From positions 1 to 5,336 of the forward strand of contig JASHRR010001112.1 in assembly GCA_030037185.1 (NCBI GenBank): a DNA stretch of 5,336 nt, in the 5' to 3' direction. Below the pieces are notes generated by a model that made no database searches, was not told the origin of the DNA, and saw only the letters and a list, made by a program, of their open reading frames with translations. Origin of the DNA: Xanthobacteraceae bacterium (GTDB lineage: Bacteria > Pseudomonadota > Alphaproteobacteria > Rhizobiales > Xanthobacteraceae). The translations under genes and the position numbers were made by a program. Shown here in pieces: positions 1-5,336 of this stretch (the first letter of the stretch is position 1; every line of letters begins with the position of its first letter).

Positions 1-232
1 CGTCCTCGTGGTCATTGGCGAACAGGCGCTCGAGCGCGAGCAGCGATGACAGGAGCGCCCCCAGCCACAGGATGGCCGGCCCGATTCGCCGCAGCAAGGC
101 GAGGTCCGGCCTGACCGCAAACGGCACAAGAGTTACCACCGTCAGGAAAAACAGGACCCCCATCATGGCTCCGCCACCGACGCGGATGGCAATCCGCGCA
201 TCGCGCGCGAACAGGGCAGAGAGCGCGGTCAT
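1..232 (-). CDS. ccmB: Heme exporter protein CcmB, N-terminal part (runs off the window)
   Basis: This is the integral membrane permease that works with CcmA, CcmC and CcmD in system I cytochrome c maturation. The CcmAB ATPase is needed to release heme-loaded CcmE in the periplasm. The first 77 codons are present out of roughly 220 usual for the family. The frame reads MTALSALFARDARIAI, then a glycine-rich first membrane helix (about residues 19-40, GGGAMMGVLFFLTVV), a polar stretch PDLALLRRIGP, and a second helix (about 52-67, AILWLGALLSSLLAL). It continues into ERLFANDHED, a typical CcmB segment. The ATG overlaps the ccmA stop codon as ATGA (229-232), and an AGGGA element lies 9 bases upstream (242-246, minus strand), so translation is probably coupled to ccmA. 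The cut is the window edge, not a visible defect. Identification is firm from sequence wording plus context. Confidence 0.95.
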   Translation of the reverse strand, partial: MTALSALFARDARIAIRVGGGAMMGVLFFLTVVTLVPFAVRPDLALLRRIGPAILWLGALLSSLLALERLFANDHED

Positions 233-894
233 TGCGTCGCATCCCTGCCGTCACCGTCCTCCCGGGCGCCGGCAGCCACAGACGTGCCCAACCGCAGCTC
301 CTGCGGCTCGCCGAGCCCGAGCGGTCCATGGGTCGCGGCTATGATGAGGCCACCACCTGCCAAGTGGGTGCCCATCAGGCGTTGCAGGCGCTCCTGGGAC
401 GCGGCATCAAGGGCCGTGTTCGGCTCGTCGAGTAGCCAGATCGGTCGCGGCACTGCAAGCACCCGGGCAAGCGAGAGGCGGCGTCTTTGCCCGGCCGAGA
501 GGTAGCCAGCGGGAAGCCGGGCGAGATCACTGAGGTCGACCGCCGCAAGCCCTCGCTCGATCAGGGCAGCTTCGTCAGCTTCGCGCACGCCATTGAGAAA
601 TCGCGTCCAGAAAGCGAGATTTTCCGTCACCGTCAAGGCCGGTTTGAGGGGATCGACATGGCCCAGGTAGTGGGACTGCTCTGCGACGCTCAACTCCGGG
701 TCGCCACCTTGGAGGGAAAGACTTCCTTCGTCTGGACGAATGAGACCTGCGATGATGCGCAGCAGGGAACTCTTGCCGGCGCCGTTCGGCCCGGTCAAAA
801 GCAGCGCGCTACCGGCGGCAATCGAAAAGCCTATTCCGCAAAACACCCGGCGACCGCCCCGGATGCAGGCCAAATCATGGCCCGATAGCTTCAT
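229..894 (-). CDS. ccmA: Cytochrome c biogenesis ATP-binding export protein CcmA
   Basis: This is the cytoplasmic ATPase subunit of the CcmAB complex, which uses ATP hydrolysis to release holo-CcmE during cytochrome c maturation. It has 221 residues from ATG 894, slightly longer than E. coli CcmA (about 207). All ABC landmarks are visible: Walker A GPNGAGKS at 35-42, the family-type YLGHVDPLKPALTVTENL block at 76-93, the signature LSAGQRRRLSLAR at 132-144, Walker B IWLLDEP at 152-158, the D-loop ALD at 161-163, and the H-loop histidine in ATH at 187-189. The C-terminus is a short charged tail. It is the first gene of a minus-strand operon and overlaps ccmB by four bases. An in-frame GTG at 924 would add ten residues (MDFKVCEIVA). 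I prefer ATG 894 because the family usually begins close to a K/R-L-S-G segment, but neither start has a strong Shine-Dalgarno sequence. Confidence 0.95.
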   Translation of the reverse strand: MKLSGHDLACIRGGRRVFCGIGFSIAAGSALLLTGPNGAGKSSLLRIIAGLIRPDEGSLSLQGGDPELSVAEQSHYLGHVDPLKPALTVTENLAFWTRFLNGVREADEAALIERGLAAVDLSDLARLPAGYLSAGQRRRLSLARVLAVPRPIWLLDEPNTALDAASQERLQRLMGTHLAGGGLIIAATHGPLGLGEPQELRLGTSVAAGAREDGDGRDATQ

Positions 895-939
895 TGCCAC
901 GATTTCGCACACTTTGAAGTCCACCCGTGCGCCCTGCGC

Positions 940-951
940 CCCCGCGAGGGG
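940..951 (-). other. Small GC hairpin in the ccmA leader
   Basis: CCCC at 940-943 and GGGG at 948-951 form a perfect four-base stem around a four-base loop. In the ccmA transcript it would sit 15 bases upstream of the alternative GTG start (924) and about 45 bases upstream of ATG 894. It is visible directly, but it is short and may be chance in GC-rich DNA. A role in limiting initiation at the GTG would be inference only. Confidence 0.25.
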
Positions 952-1013
952 CCCGGTGAAGCGGGTAGGCCATCATTTTTTTCCGTGGAGAGTTGCTCAC
1001 GACTATCCTTCAT

Positions 1014-1043
1014 ATGGCAGAACCGCGAAAGAGTCCGTATAAC
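1014..1043 (+). promoter_or_regulatory. Candidate sigma70-type promoter for acnA
   Basis: A -10-like TATAAC (1038-1043) matches five of six consensus bases. It is preceded by ATGGCA (1014-1019, four of six matches to TTGACA) at 18-base spacing. Transcription from here would start near 1050 and leave a leader of about 90 bases before the acnA ATG. The call is based on pattern only. Alphaproteobacterial promoters are degenerate and other start points in 960-1100 are possible. No convincing operator was found next to it. Confidence 0.35.
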
Positions 1044-1131
1044 GACGTTTTAGACGCGTGACGGGCGACAATTTGTAAAAACCCCGCCAGTCAGGCGATC
1101 CGCTAACGCATTCCAGGCCGTCTGCCGGAAC

Positions 1132-1135
1132 GGAA
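1132..1135 (+). promoter_or_regulatory. Probable acnA ribosome binding site
   Basis: GGAA lies six bases before the ATG at 1142, and a second GGAA lies at 1127-1130. The match to the anti-Shine-Dalgarno is modest. The start is set mainly by the conserved N-terminal wording MTSLDSFKC. Confidence 0.5.
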
Positions 1136-1141
1136 ACCCTC

Positions 1142-3847
1142 ATGACCTCCCTCGACAGCTTCAAATGCGCCCGCACCCTTAAAGTGGGCTCGAAGAGTTA
1201 TGTCTACTACAGCCTTCCGGCCGCCGAGAAAAACGGCCTGAAAGGAATTTCCCGCCTGCCCTTCTCGCTGAAGGTTTTGTTTGAAAATCTGTTGCGCCAT
1301 GAGGACGGTCGCTCGGTCTCCAAAGAGGATATCCTGGCCTGCGCACAGTGGCTTAAGACGAGGTCATCAGAGCGCGAAGTCGCCTTCCGGCCGGCGCGCG
1401 TCTTGATGCAGGATTTCACCGGTGTTCCGGCCGTTGTCGATCTTGCCGCCATGCGCGATGCGATGAAAAATCTCGGCGGCGATGCGAAACGCATCAATCC
1501 GCTGGTGCCGGTTGACCTTGTCATCGACCATTCGGTTGCGATTACCTATTTCGGCGACAATTCGGCATTCAAGAAAAATGTCGAAGAGGAATACAAGCAG
1601 AACGAGGAGCGCTATCGCTTTCTCAAATGGGCGCAAGGATCGTTCGAGAACTTCCGCGTGGTGCCGCCCGGTACCGGCATCTGCCACCAGGTCAATTTGG
1701 AATATCTATCGCAGACCGTGTTCACTGCGACCGGCACCGTCAGCGTCGAAGGTAAACCGGTCACCGGCGAGATCGCCTATCCGGATACGCTGGTCGGGAC
1801 CGATTCGCATACCACGATGGTGAATGGTCTGTCGGTGCTCGGCTGGGGCGTCGGCGGCATCGAGGCCGAAGCCGCCATGCTGGGCCAGCCCTATTCGATG
1901 CTGTTACCGGAGGTAATCGGCGTCAAGCTCTCCGGCAATCTCAAGGAAGGCGTCACCGCAACCGATCTGGTGTTGACGGTGACGCAGATGCTGCGCAAGC
2001 GCGGCGTGGTGGGCAAGTTCGTGGAATTCTTTGGTCCCGGGCTGGCTGCGCTGTCAATCGCCGATCGCGCCACTCTCGGCAACATGTCGCCCGAATATGG
2101 CGCCACCTGCGGGTTTTTCCCGATCGATGACGACACCCTCGATTATCTGCGCACGACCGCGCGGTCGGAGGCCCGCGTGGCGCTGGTGGAGGCCTATGCC
2201 AAAGCACAGGGCCTCTACCGGACGAGCGAGACGCCGGACCCGATATTTACCGACGTGCTCAAGCTCGATCTTGGGTCCGTTGTCCCTTCGCTGGCGGGGC
2301 CGAAACGGCCGCAGGACCGGGTCGCCCTCAAGGACGTGAAAGCCGGCTTCGCGGCTGCCCTCGATCGGGAGTTCGGCAAGGCGGCGGAAGCCGCAAAGCG
2401 CGTGCCGGTCGATGGCCGCGAGCACGATCTCGGCCACGGGGATGTGGTGATTGCCGCCATCACGTCGTGCACCAATACATCAAACCCGACCGTCATGGTC
2501 GGGGCCGGTCTTCTCGCCCGCAATGCGGTCGCCCGGGGGCTCGCCGTGAAGCCATGGGTCAAAACGTCGCTCGCGCCCGGCTCCCAGGTGGTTGGCGAAT
2601 ATCTGTCGGAGTCCGGTCTGCAGAAAGACCTCGACAAGCTCGGGTTCAACCTCGTTGGCTATGGCTGCACGACCTGCATCGGGAACTCCGGGCCGCTGCC
2701 GCCGGAGATATCCAAGACCATCAACGACCACGACCTTGTCGCCGCTGCCGTGCTGTCGGGTAACCGCAACTTCGAAGGCCGCGTCAACCAGGACGTGCGC
2801 GCCAACTATCTGGCCTCGCCGCCGCTGGTGGTCGCCTATGCGATCGCCGGAAGCATGAACTTCGATTTTGCCAAGATGCCGCTCGGCGTCGGCAAGGATG
2901 GCAAGAAGGTGTTCCTCAAGGACATCTGGCCGGGCAGCCAGGAAATTGCCGCGGTGATCAACAAGACCATCAACAAGCAGGTGTTTGCGCGCAAATACGC
3001 CCATGTGTTCAAAGGCGACGCGGCCTGGAGCAAGATCGCCGTAAAGGGCGGCCTGACCTATGAATGGGATCGTAAATCGACCTATGTGCAAAACCCGCCC
3101 TATTTCGCCCACATGAGCCGTCGGCCCGAGCAGATCTCCGACATCGTCGATGCACGCGTTCTCGGGCTGTTCGGTGATTCGATCACGACGGATCACATCT
3201 CGCCTGCCGGTTCCATCAAGGCCGCATCGCCGGCCGGCAAATATCTGGTGGAACACAAAGTCAAACCTGCCGACTTCAATCAATACGGAACCAGGCGCGG
3301 CAACCACGAAGTAATGATGCGCGGCACGTTCGCGAACATCCGCATCAGAAACCAGATGGTTCCCGGCGTCGAGGGCGGCGTCACGATCCATTACCCATCC
3401 CGCGAGCAGCTGCCGATCTATGATGCGGCAATGCGATATAAGAGCGAGAATGTTCCGCTCGTCGTGTTCGCCGGCAAAGAGTACGGCACCGGTTCGTCAC
3501 GGGACTGGGCTGCCAAGGGAACGGTGCTGCTGGGCATTCGGGCGGTGATCTGCCAATCCTTCGAGCGCATTCACCGCTCGAACCTCATCGGCATGGGCGT
3601 CATTCCCCTGGTGTTTGACGAGGGCACCTCATGGCAAACCCTCGGGCTGACCGGCAGCGAGCTCGTCACCATCCGCGGCCTCCATGGCGATCTCAAGCCG
3701 CGGCAACGCATGATCGCCGAAATCGTCACCGCCGACGGATCGTTGAAGCGGGTGCCGTTGATCTGCCGGATAGATACGCTCGACGAGCTTGAGTATTTCA
3801 AAAACGGCGGCATTCTGCAGTTCGTGCTGCGGCAACTCGCAGCGTGA
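1142..3847 (+). CDS. acnA: Aconitate hydratase AcnA (aconitase A, IRP1 type)
   Basis: This cytoplasmic TCA-cycle enzyme converts citrate to isocitrate through cis-aconitate using a [4Fe-4S] cluster. At 901 residues it has full length for the AcnA/IRP1 family (E. coli AcnA is about 891). Cluster ligands are C443 in ITSCTNTSN and C509 and C512 in GYGCTTCIGN. Active-site blocks include GTDSHTTM (219-226), GDSITTDHISPAGS (678-691) and, in the C-terminal swivel domain, GTGSSRDW (782-789) with the catalytic serine/arginine region. The large catalytic domains span about 70-570, followed by a linker and the swivel domain at roughly 690-830. The ending CRIDTLDELEYFKNGGIL is typical of Rhizobiales AcnA. 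The gene is divergent from ccmA and followed by a DUF1223 gene. Family members can act as RNA-binding proteins when the cluster is lost, but nothing in this sequence tests that. No frameshift or missing catalytic residue was seen. Confidence 0.99.
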   Translation: MTSLDSFKCARTLKVGSKSYVYYSLPAAEKNGLKGISRLPFSLKVLFENLLRHEDGRSVSKEDILACAQWLKTRSSEREVAFRPARVLMQDFTGVPAVVDLAAMRDAMKNLGGDAKRINPLVPVDLVIDHSVAITYFGDNSAFKKNVEEEYKQNEERYRFLKWAQGSFENFRVVPPGTGICHQVNLEYLSQTVFTATGTVSVEGKPVTGEIAYPDTLVGTDSHTTMVNGLSVLGWGVGGIEAEAAMLGQPYSMLLPEVIGVKLSGNLKEGVTATDLVLTVTQMLRKRGVVGKFVEFFGPGLAALSIADRATLGNMSPEYGATCGFFPIDDDTLDYLRTTARSEARVALVEAYAKAQGLYRTSETPDPIFTDVLKLDLGSVVPSLAGPKRPQDRVALKDVKAGFAAALDREFGKAAEAAKRVPVDGREHDLGHGDVVIAAITSCTNTSNPTVMVGAGLLARNAVARGLAVKPWVKTSLAPGSQVVGEYLSESGLQKDLDKLGFNLVGYGCTTCIGNSGPLPPEISKTINDHDLVAAAVLSGNRNFEGRVNQDVRANYLASPPLVVAYAIAGSMNFDFAKMPLGVGKDGKKVFLKDIWPGSQEIAAVINKTINKQVFARKYAHVFKGDAAWSKIAVKGGLTYEWDRKSTYVQNPPYFAHMSRRPEQISDIVDARVLGLFGDSITTDHISPAGSIKAASPAGKYLVEHKVKPADFNQYGTRRGNHEVMMRGTFANIRIRNQMVPGVEGGVTIHYPSREQLPIYDAAMRYKSENVPLVVFAGKEYGTGSSRDWAAKGTVLLGIRAVICQSFERIHRSNLIGMGVIPLVFDEGTSWQTLGLTGSELVTIRGLHGDLKPRQRMIAEIVTADGSLKRVPLICRIDTLDELEYFKNGGILQFVLRQLAA

Positions 3848-3954
3848 CGGCAGCTCGCCAAGAAAGGGGCCTGGCATCAGACAGCGGCCGGCACGCCTTG
3901 TCTCCCCTCCTGCGCTTCTCCCATCCTGTGGTTGCGTACCGTATCCGACTCGCC

Positions 3955-3977
3955 TCACGGCTTTTTCATTACCGTGA
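3955..3977 (+). other. Inverted repeat downstream of acnA
   Basis: TCACGG (3955-3960) and CCGTGA (3972-3977) form a perfect six-base inverted repeat with an 11-base T-rich loop. It starts 108 bases after the acnA stop. No T-run follows the second arm, so it does not look like an intrinsic terminator. A weak RNA structure or a protein site is possible, as is chance. Confidence 0.3.
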
Positions 3978-3986
3978 AGGGGCCTC

Positions 3987-4002
3987 CTCACCTCGAAGTG
4001 AG
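3987..4002 (+). other. Short hairpin ahead of the DUF1223 gene
   Basis: CTCAC (3987-3991) and GTGAG (3998-4002) form a perfect five-base stem around the loop CTCGAA. It lies 64 bases before the DUF1223 start. No T-run follows, so I do not call it a terminator. It sits only nine bases after the TCACGG/CCGTGA repeat, which makes a small structured patch in an otherwise plain 218-base gap (3848-4065). Confidence 0.3.
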
Positions 4003-4053
4003 TGGCGCGAGAGCGGCGAGCGACGTATTTAGGGCCATCACGGCTGGCATCGC

Positions 4054-4060
4054 GGGGAGA
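4054..4060 (+). promoter_or_regulatory. Ribosome binding site of the DUF1223 gene
   Basis: GGGGAGA ends five bases before the ATG at 4066. It is the clearest Shine-Dalgarno sequence in the window and supports this start over the earlier spurious frames. Confidence 0.7.
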
Positions 4061-4065
4061 CGAGC

Positions 4066-4809
4066 ATGGAGACATCGCGGGTGCGTTTCAGCTGGATCGC
4101 GGCGGCCCTTTTGTTTCTTGCCCATTCCTCTGCGAACGCCAATCCTCGTGCGGTCATCGAATTGTTTACCAGTCAGGGCTGCTCGTCATGCCCGACCGCT
4201 GACAAGCTCCTCGCCGAGTTCCGTGCGGATCCCTCATTGATCCCGCTCAGTCTACCGATCGATTACTGGGATTACCTAGGGTGGAAGGATACCTTGGCGC
4301 TGCCGGGCCATACGGCACGGCAAAGGGCGTACTCCCAAGTGCGCGGAGATCGCGAAATCTATACGCCTCAGGTGGTGGTCAACGGCATTGCGCAAGCGAT
4401 CGGCAGCGATCGCGCCGGGATCGAAGATGCCGTCGCGCAAAGCCGTAACTATCCTTCCTCCTTATCGGTGCCGCTGCAGGTGAAGGTGGCGGATGAACGC
4501 GTTTCGGTAACGGTTGCGGCGCATGACAGAGCCGAAGCCGCCGGCGGCGAGGTCTGGCTTTGTGCGCTGCGCCGGTCGGTGCCGGTTAGCATTGGGCGCG
4601 GCGAAAATCGCGGGCGCACCATCACCTACACCAATGTGGTGCGGCGATGGGTCAAGCTCGGCGACTGGAGGGGTAAGAGCGAGAACTTCACGGTACCGGT
4701 CGATGCAATAAAGTTTGATGGTGTCGACGCCGTCGCCGTTATATTGCAAAGCGGCAGTTTCGAAAAACCGGGCGCCATAATGGGTGCCTCATTGACGTCC
4801 CTATATTGA
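4066..4809 (+). CDS. Exported DUF1223 protein with a thioredoxin-like fold
   Basis: This is a 247-residue member of the DUF1223 family; its biochemical role is not established. Residues 1-25 look like a Sec signal peptide: RVRFSW, a hydrophobic core IAAALLFLA, then SSANA before NPRAV, so cleavage is likely after A25 and the protein should be periplasmic. The mature part opens with AVIELFTSQGCSSCPTAD, where C39 and C42 form a CXXC motif. It is followed by the family block IDYWDYLGWKDTLALP (65-80), RQRAY (85-89) and YTPQVVVNG (99-107), with P101 in the position of a thioredoxin cis-proline. The C-terminal half is beta-rich and carries the family segment GRGENRGRTITYTNVVR (177-193). One more cysteine is at 166. 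A good ribosome binding site supports the start. The gene lies 218 bases after acnA in the same direction, so co-transcription is possible but not shown. A thiol oxidoreductase or metal-binding role is inferred from the fold only. Confidence 0.95.
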   Translation: METSRVRFSWIAAALLFLAHSSANANPRAVIELFTSQGCSSCPTADKLLAEFRADPSLIPLSLPIDYWDYLGWKDTLALPGHTARQRAYSQVRGDREIYTPQVVVNGIAQAIGSDRAGIEDAVAQSRNYPSSLSVPLQVKVADERVSVTVAAHDRAEAAGGEVWLCALRRSVPVSIGRGENRGRTITYTNVVRRWVKLGDWRGKSENFTVPVDAIKFDGVDAVAVILQSGSFEKPGAIMGASLTSLY

Positions 4810-4861
4810 GAAAACCGTTTTCGCATCGTTGAGCGATTGAAGTTCATTTGGCGAGTGTAAA

Positions 4862-4890
4862 TCAGCGCCTCGCACAATAAACGGCGCTGA
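4862..4890. terminator. Possible factor-independent or bidirectional terminator hairpin
   Basis: TCAGCGCC (4862-4869) and GGCGCTGA (4883-4890) are a perfect eight-base inverted repeat with a 13-base loop, 53 bases after the DUF1223 stop. Position and GC-rich stem suit a transcription end. No proper T-run follows on the plus strand, and only TTTA follows on the minus strand, so it could instead be a stabilising 3' structure. Confidence 0.35.
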
Positions 4891-5003
4891 CCGGCAATAA
4901 GCGGCCGCTCTTAAAGGAAAATCAACCCAGCTTCCGCTGCAGGATCGCCCCAGGCGGCATTGCGACGCCGCGTCCGGGTGCGCCCAAATCGTAGACCGAC
5001 CCG

Positions 5004-5027
5004 TCGGGACTGACTATTCGGGACTGA
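5004..5027. repeat. Ten-base direct repeat, two copies
   Basis: TCGGGACTGA occurs at 5004-5013 and again at 5018-5027, separated by CTAT, giving a period of 14 bases. The copies are exact. The period is not a multiple of three, which argues against a repeat in a coding sequence. Paired sites for a DNA-binding protein or a small duplication are both possible. Confidence 0.6.
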
Positions 5028-5087
5028 GGGGGGACAAACGCAAACCCCCTCCCTATTCCCCCGAAAACGGGAGAGCAGGCGAAGGGG
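5026..5087. repeat. Hairpin-rich G/C-run element, possibly a decayed REP-like intergenic repeat
   Basis: GAGGGGG (5026-5032) pairs perfectly with CCCCCTC (5045-5051) across a 12-base loop. The same C-rich arm can pair forward instead: CTCCC (5049-5053) with GGGAG (5069-5073), and CCCC (5045-5048) with GGGG (5084-5087). A smaller CCCG-AAAA-CGGG hairpin lies inside at 5060-5071. Such C-run/G-run arms around a short loop resemble the intergenic palindromic repeats common in rhizobial genomes, from memory. A second copy is not present in this window, so its repeat nature is inferred. Confidence 0.35.
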
Positions 5088-5120
5088 CCCGAATGACCCG
5101 GGTCCGGCCCAAGCAAGCCC

Positions 5121-5136
5121 GGGGGGCTGGGGGGCT
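5121..5136 (+). repeat. Tandem GGGGGGCT repeat, two copies
   Basis: GGGGGGCT is repeated exactly at 5121-5128 and 5129-5136 and is followed by GAGG. This is a simple G-run tract, prone to slippage. With neighbouring G-runs it might form a quadruplex, but only two long runs are adjacent, so this is weak. Confidence 0.5.
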
Positions 5137-5185
5137 GAGGAATCCGAACCCGCGTCGAGCCGGACCCTGAGGCAGAGTGGTTTTT

Positions 5186-5336
5186 ATGACAATCCACCTC
5201 GACTGGGGCGAGGCTGAATTTTGGCAGCAATATGAATCGGTTAACGAAAGCGTGATTGCAACCACCGACGTTGCAGCACCAGCTCGAACCTTGCGTCTGC
5301 GTCACCCATCGCAGGCAAACGGCGCGGCAGCGGATG
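5186..5336 (+). CDS. Hypothetical protein, N-terminal part (runs off the window)
   Basis: An open frame of 50 codons begins at ATG 5186 and has no stop before the window edge. An in-frame TGA at 5168-5170 limits the start to ATG 5186 or GTG 5177. The translation begins MTIHLDWGEAEFWQQYESV and continues as a soluble, mixed-charge sequence without a signal peptide or membrane helix. I do not recognise the family. The ribosome binding site is weak: GAGG lies 13 bases upstream and a G/A-rich GCAGAGTGG is closer. About half of third codon positions are G or C, a weak sign of coding in such GC-rich DNA. It is preferred to the overlapping minus-strand frame because its composition is protein-like and not Pro/Gly-rich, but only the missing downstream sequence can confirm it. 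Confidence 0.45.
   Translation, partial: MTIHLDWGEAEFWQQYESVNESVIATTDVAAPARTLRLRHPSQANGAAAD

Larger units (their letters stand above)
4810..5185. other. Intergenic stretch of 376 bases without a convincing gene
   Basis: The first 110 bases are AT-richer than the genes. They hold a GAAAAC-C-GTTTTC palindrome directly after the DUF1223 stop (4810-4822), the eight-base inverted repeat at 4862-4890, and a ten-base palindrome AGCGGCCGCT at 4900-4909. From about 5004 the sequence becomes rich in G and C runs with direct and inverted repeats. A minus-strand open frame crosses it (5305-4922), but its Pro/Gly-rich low-complexity translation does not look like a protein over most of its length. No tRNA or other RNA gene was recognised. 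Confidence 0.6.

Noticed and set aside
15..344. Plus-strand and alternative minus-strand frames over the ccmB/ccmA junction
   Set aside because: They are Arg/Ala/Pro-rich shadows. The overlapping minus-strand frames give clear CcmB and CcmA sequences.
976..982. T-run after GC-rich sequence as an intrinsic terminator on the plus strand
   Set aside because: No plus-strand gene lies upstream to terminate, and the preceding pairing (CCCG 952-955 with CGGG 962-965) is only four bases. The run is more likely an A-tract in the ccmA upstream region.
1048..1067. Possible Irr-type iron control element upstream of acnA
   Set aside because: Only one half, TTTTAGA (1048-1054), resembles the ICE motif. 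The matching TTCTAAA arm is absent at the expected spacing.
2480..3391. Long minus-strand open frame of 303 codons inside acnA
   Set aside because: It lies wholly opposite the conserved acnA coding sequence and is a typical antisense shadow in GC-rich DNA. The acnA frame carries all family motifs across the same bases.
3844..4240. Short plus-strand frames in the acnA-DUF1223 gap
   Set aside because: They run into the DUF1223 gene in other frames, have unlikely Arg-rich composition and no ribosome binding site of note.
5106..5175. Possible tRNA remnant, from a GGTTCGGATTCC-like stretch on the minus strand
   Set aside because: The T-loop pattern lacks the conserved A58 and no acceptor, D-arm or anticodon stem can be paired around it.
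4922..5305. Minus-strand open frame of 127 codons
   Set aside because: Most of the translation is Pro/Gly/Ser-rich low complexity produced by the G/C-run repeats, and it overlaps the more protein-like plus-strand frame at 5186. Its last 30 residues (from VSPDGSVYDLG) look more natural and have high GC at third positions, so a gene remnant cannot be fully excluded. A protein search of that tail would decide.

Overview
The window looks like chromosomal DNA of a GC-rich alphaproteobacterium, most likely a Rhizobiales member in or near the Bradyrhizobiaceae. That placement rests on the protein sequences, chiefly the N- and C-terminal wording of the aconitase, and on gene order as I remember it. 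No database was searched.

Layout: positions 1-894 hold the start of a cytochrome c maturation (ccm) operon on the minus strand. ccmA (ABC ATPase) comes first and is joined to ccmB (membrane permease, cut off by the window edge) by an ATGA overlap. A divergent, gene-free stretch of about 250 bases (895-1141) should hold the promoters of both ccmA and acnA. acnA (1142-3847, plus strand) encodes a complete 901-residue aconitate hydratase of the AcnA/IRP1 type, with all three [4Fe-4S] cysteine ligands. After a 218-base gap with two small inverted repeats comes a plus-strand gene for an exported DUF1223 protein with a thioredoxin-like fold (4066-4809). A 376-base stretch without a convincing gene follows (4810-5185). 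It holds a strong inverted repeat near its start and a dense patch of G/C-run repeats and hairpins at 5004-5140. A plus-strand reading frame opens at 5186 and runs off the end; I do not recognise its product.

Function: CcmA and CcmB belong to the system I machinery that delivers heme to apocytochromes c in the periplasm. AcnA catalyses the citrate/isocitrate step of the TCA cycle in the cytoplasm. The DUF1223 protein has a signal peptide, a CSSC motif and a TPQ cis-proline motif, so it is probably a periplasmic thiol or metal-handling protein, but its role is unknown. The genes share a link to iron and respiration, but only ccmA-ccmB are clearly one operon.

Most of the window is ordinary housekeeping DNA. 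I do not see a new defence, mobile or regulatory system. The parts worth a second look are the structured intergenic patch at 5004-5140, the unrecognised 3' reading frame, and the position of the DUF1223 gene.
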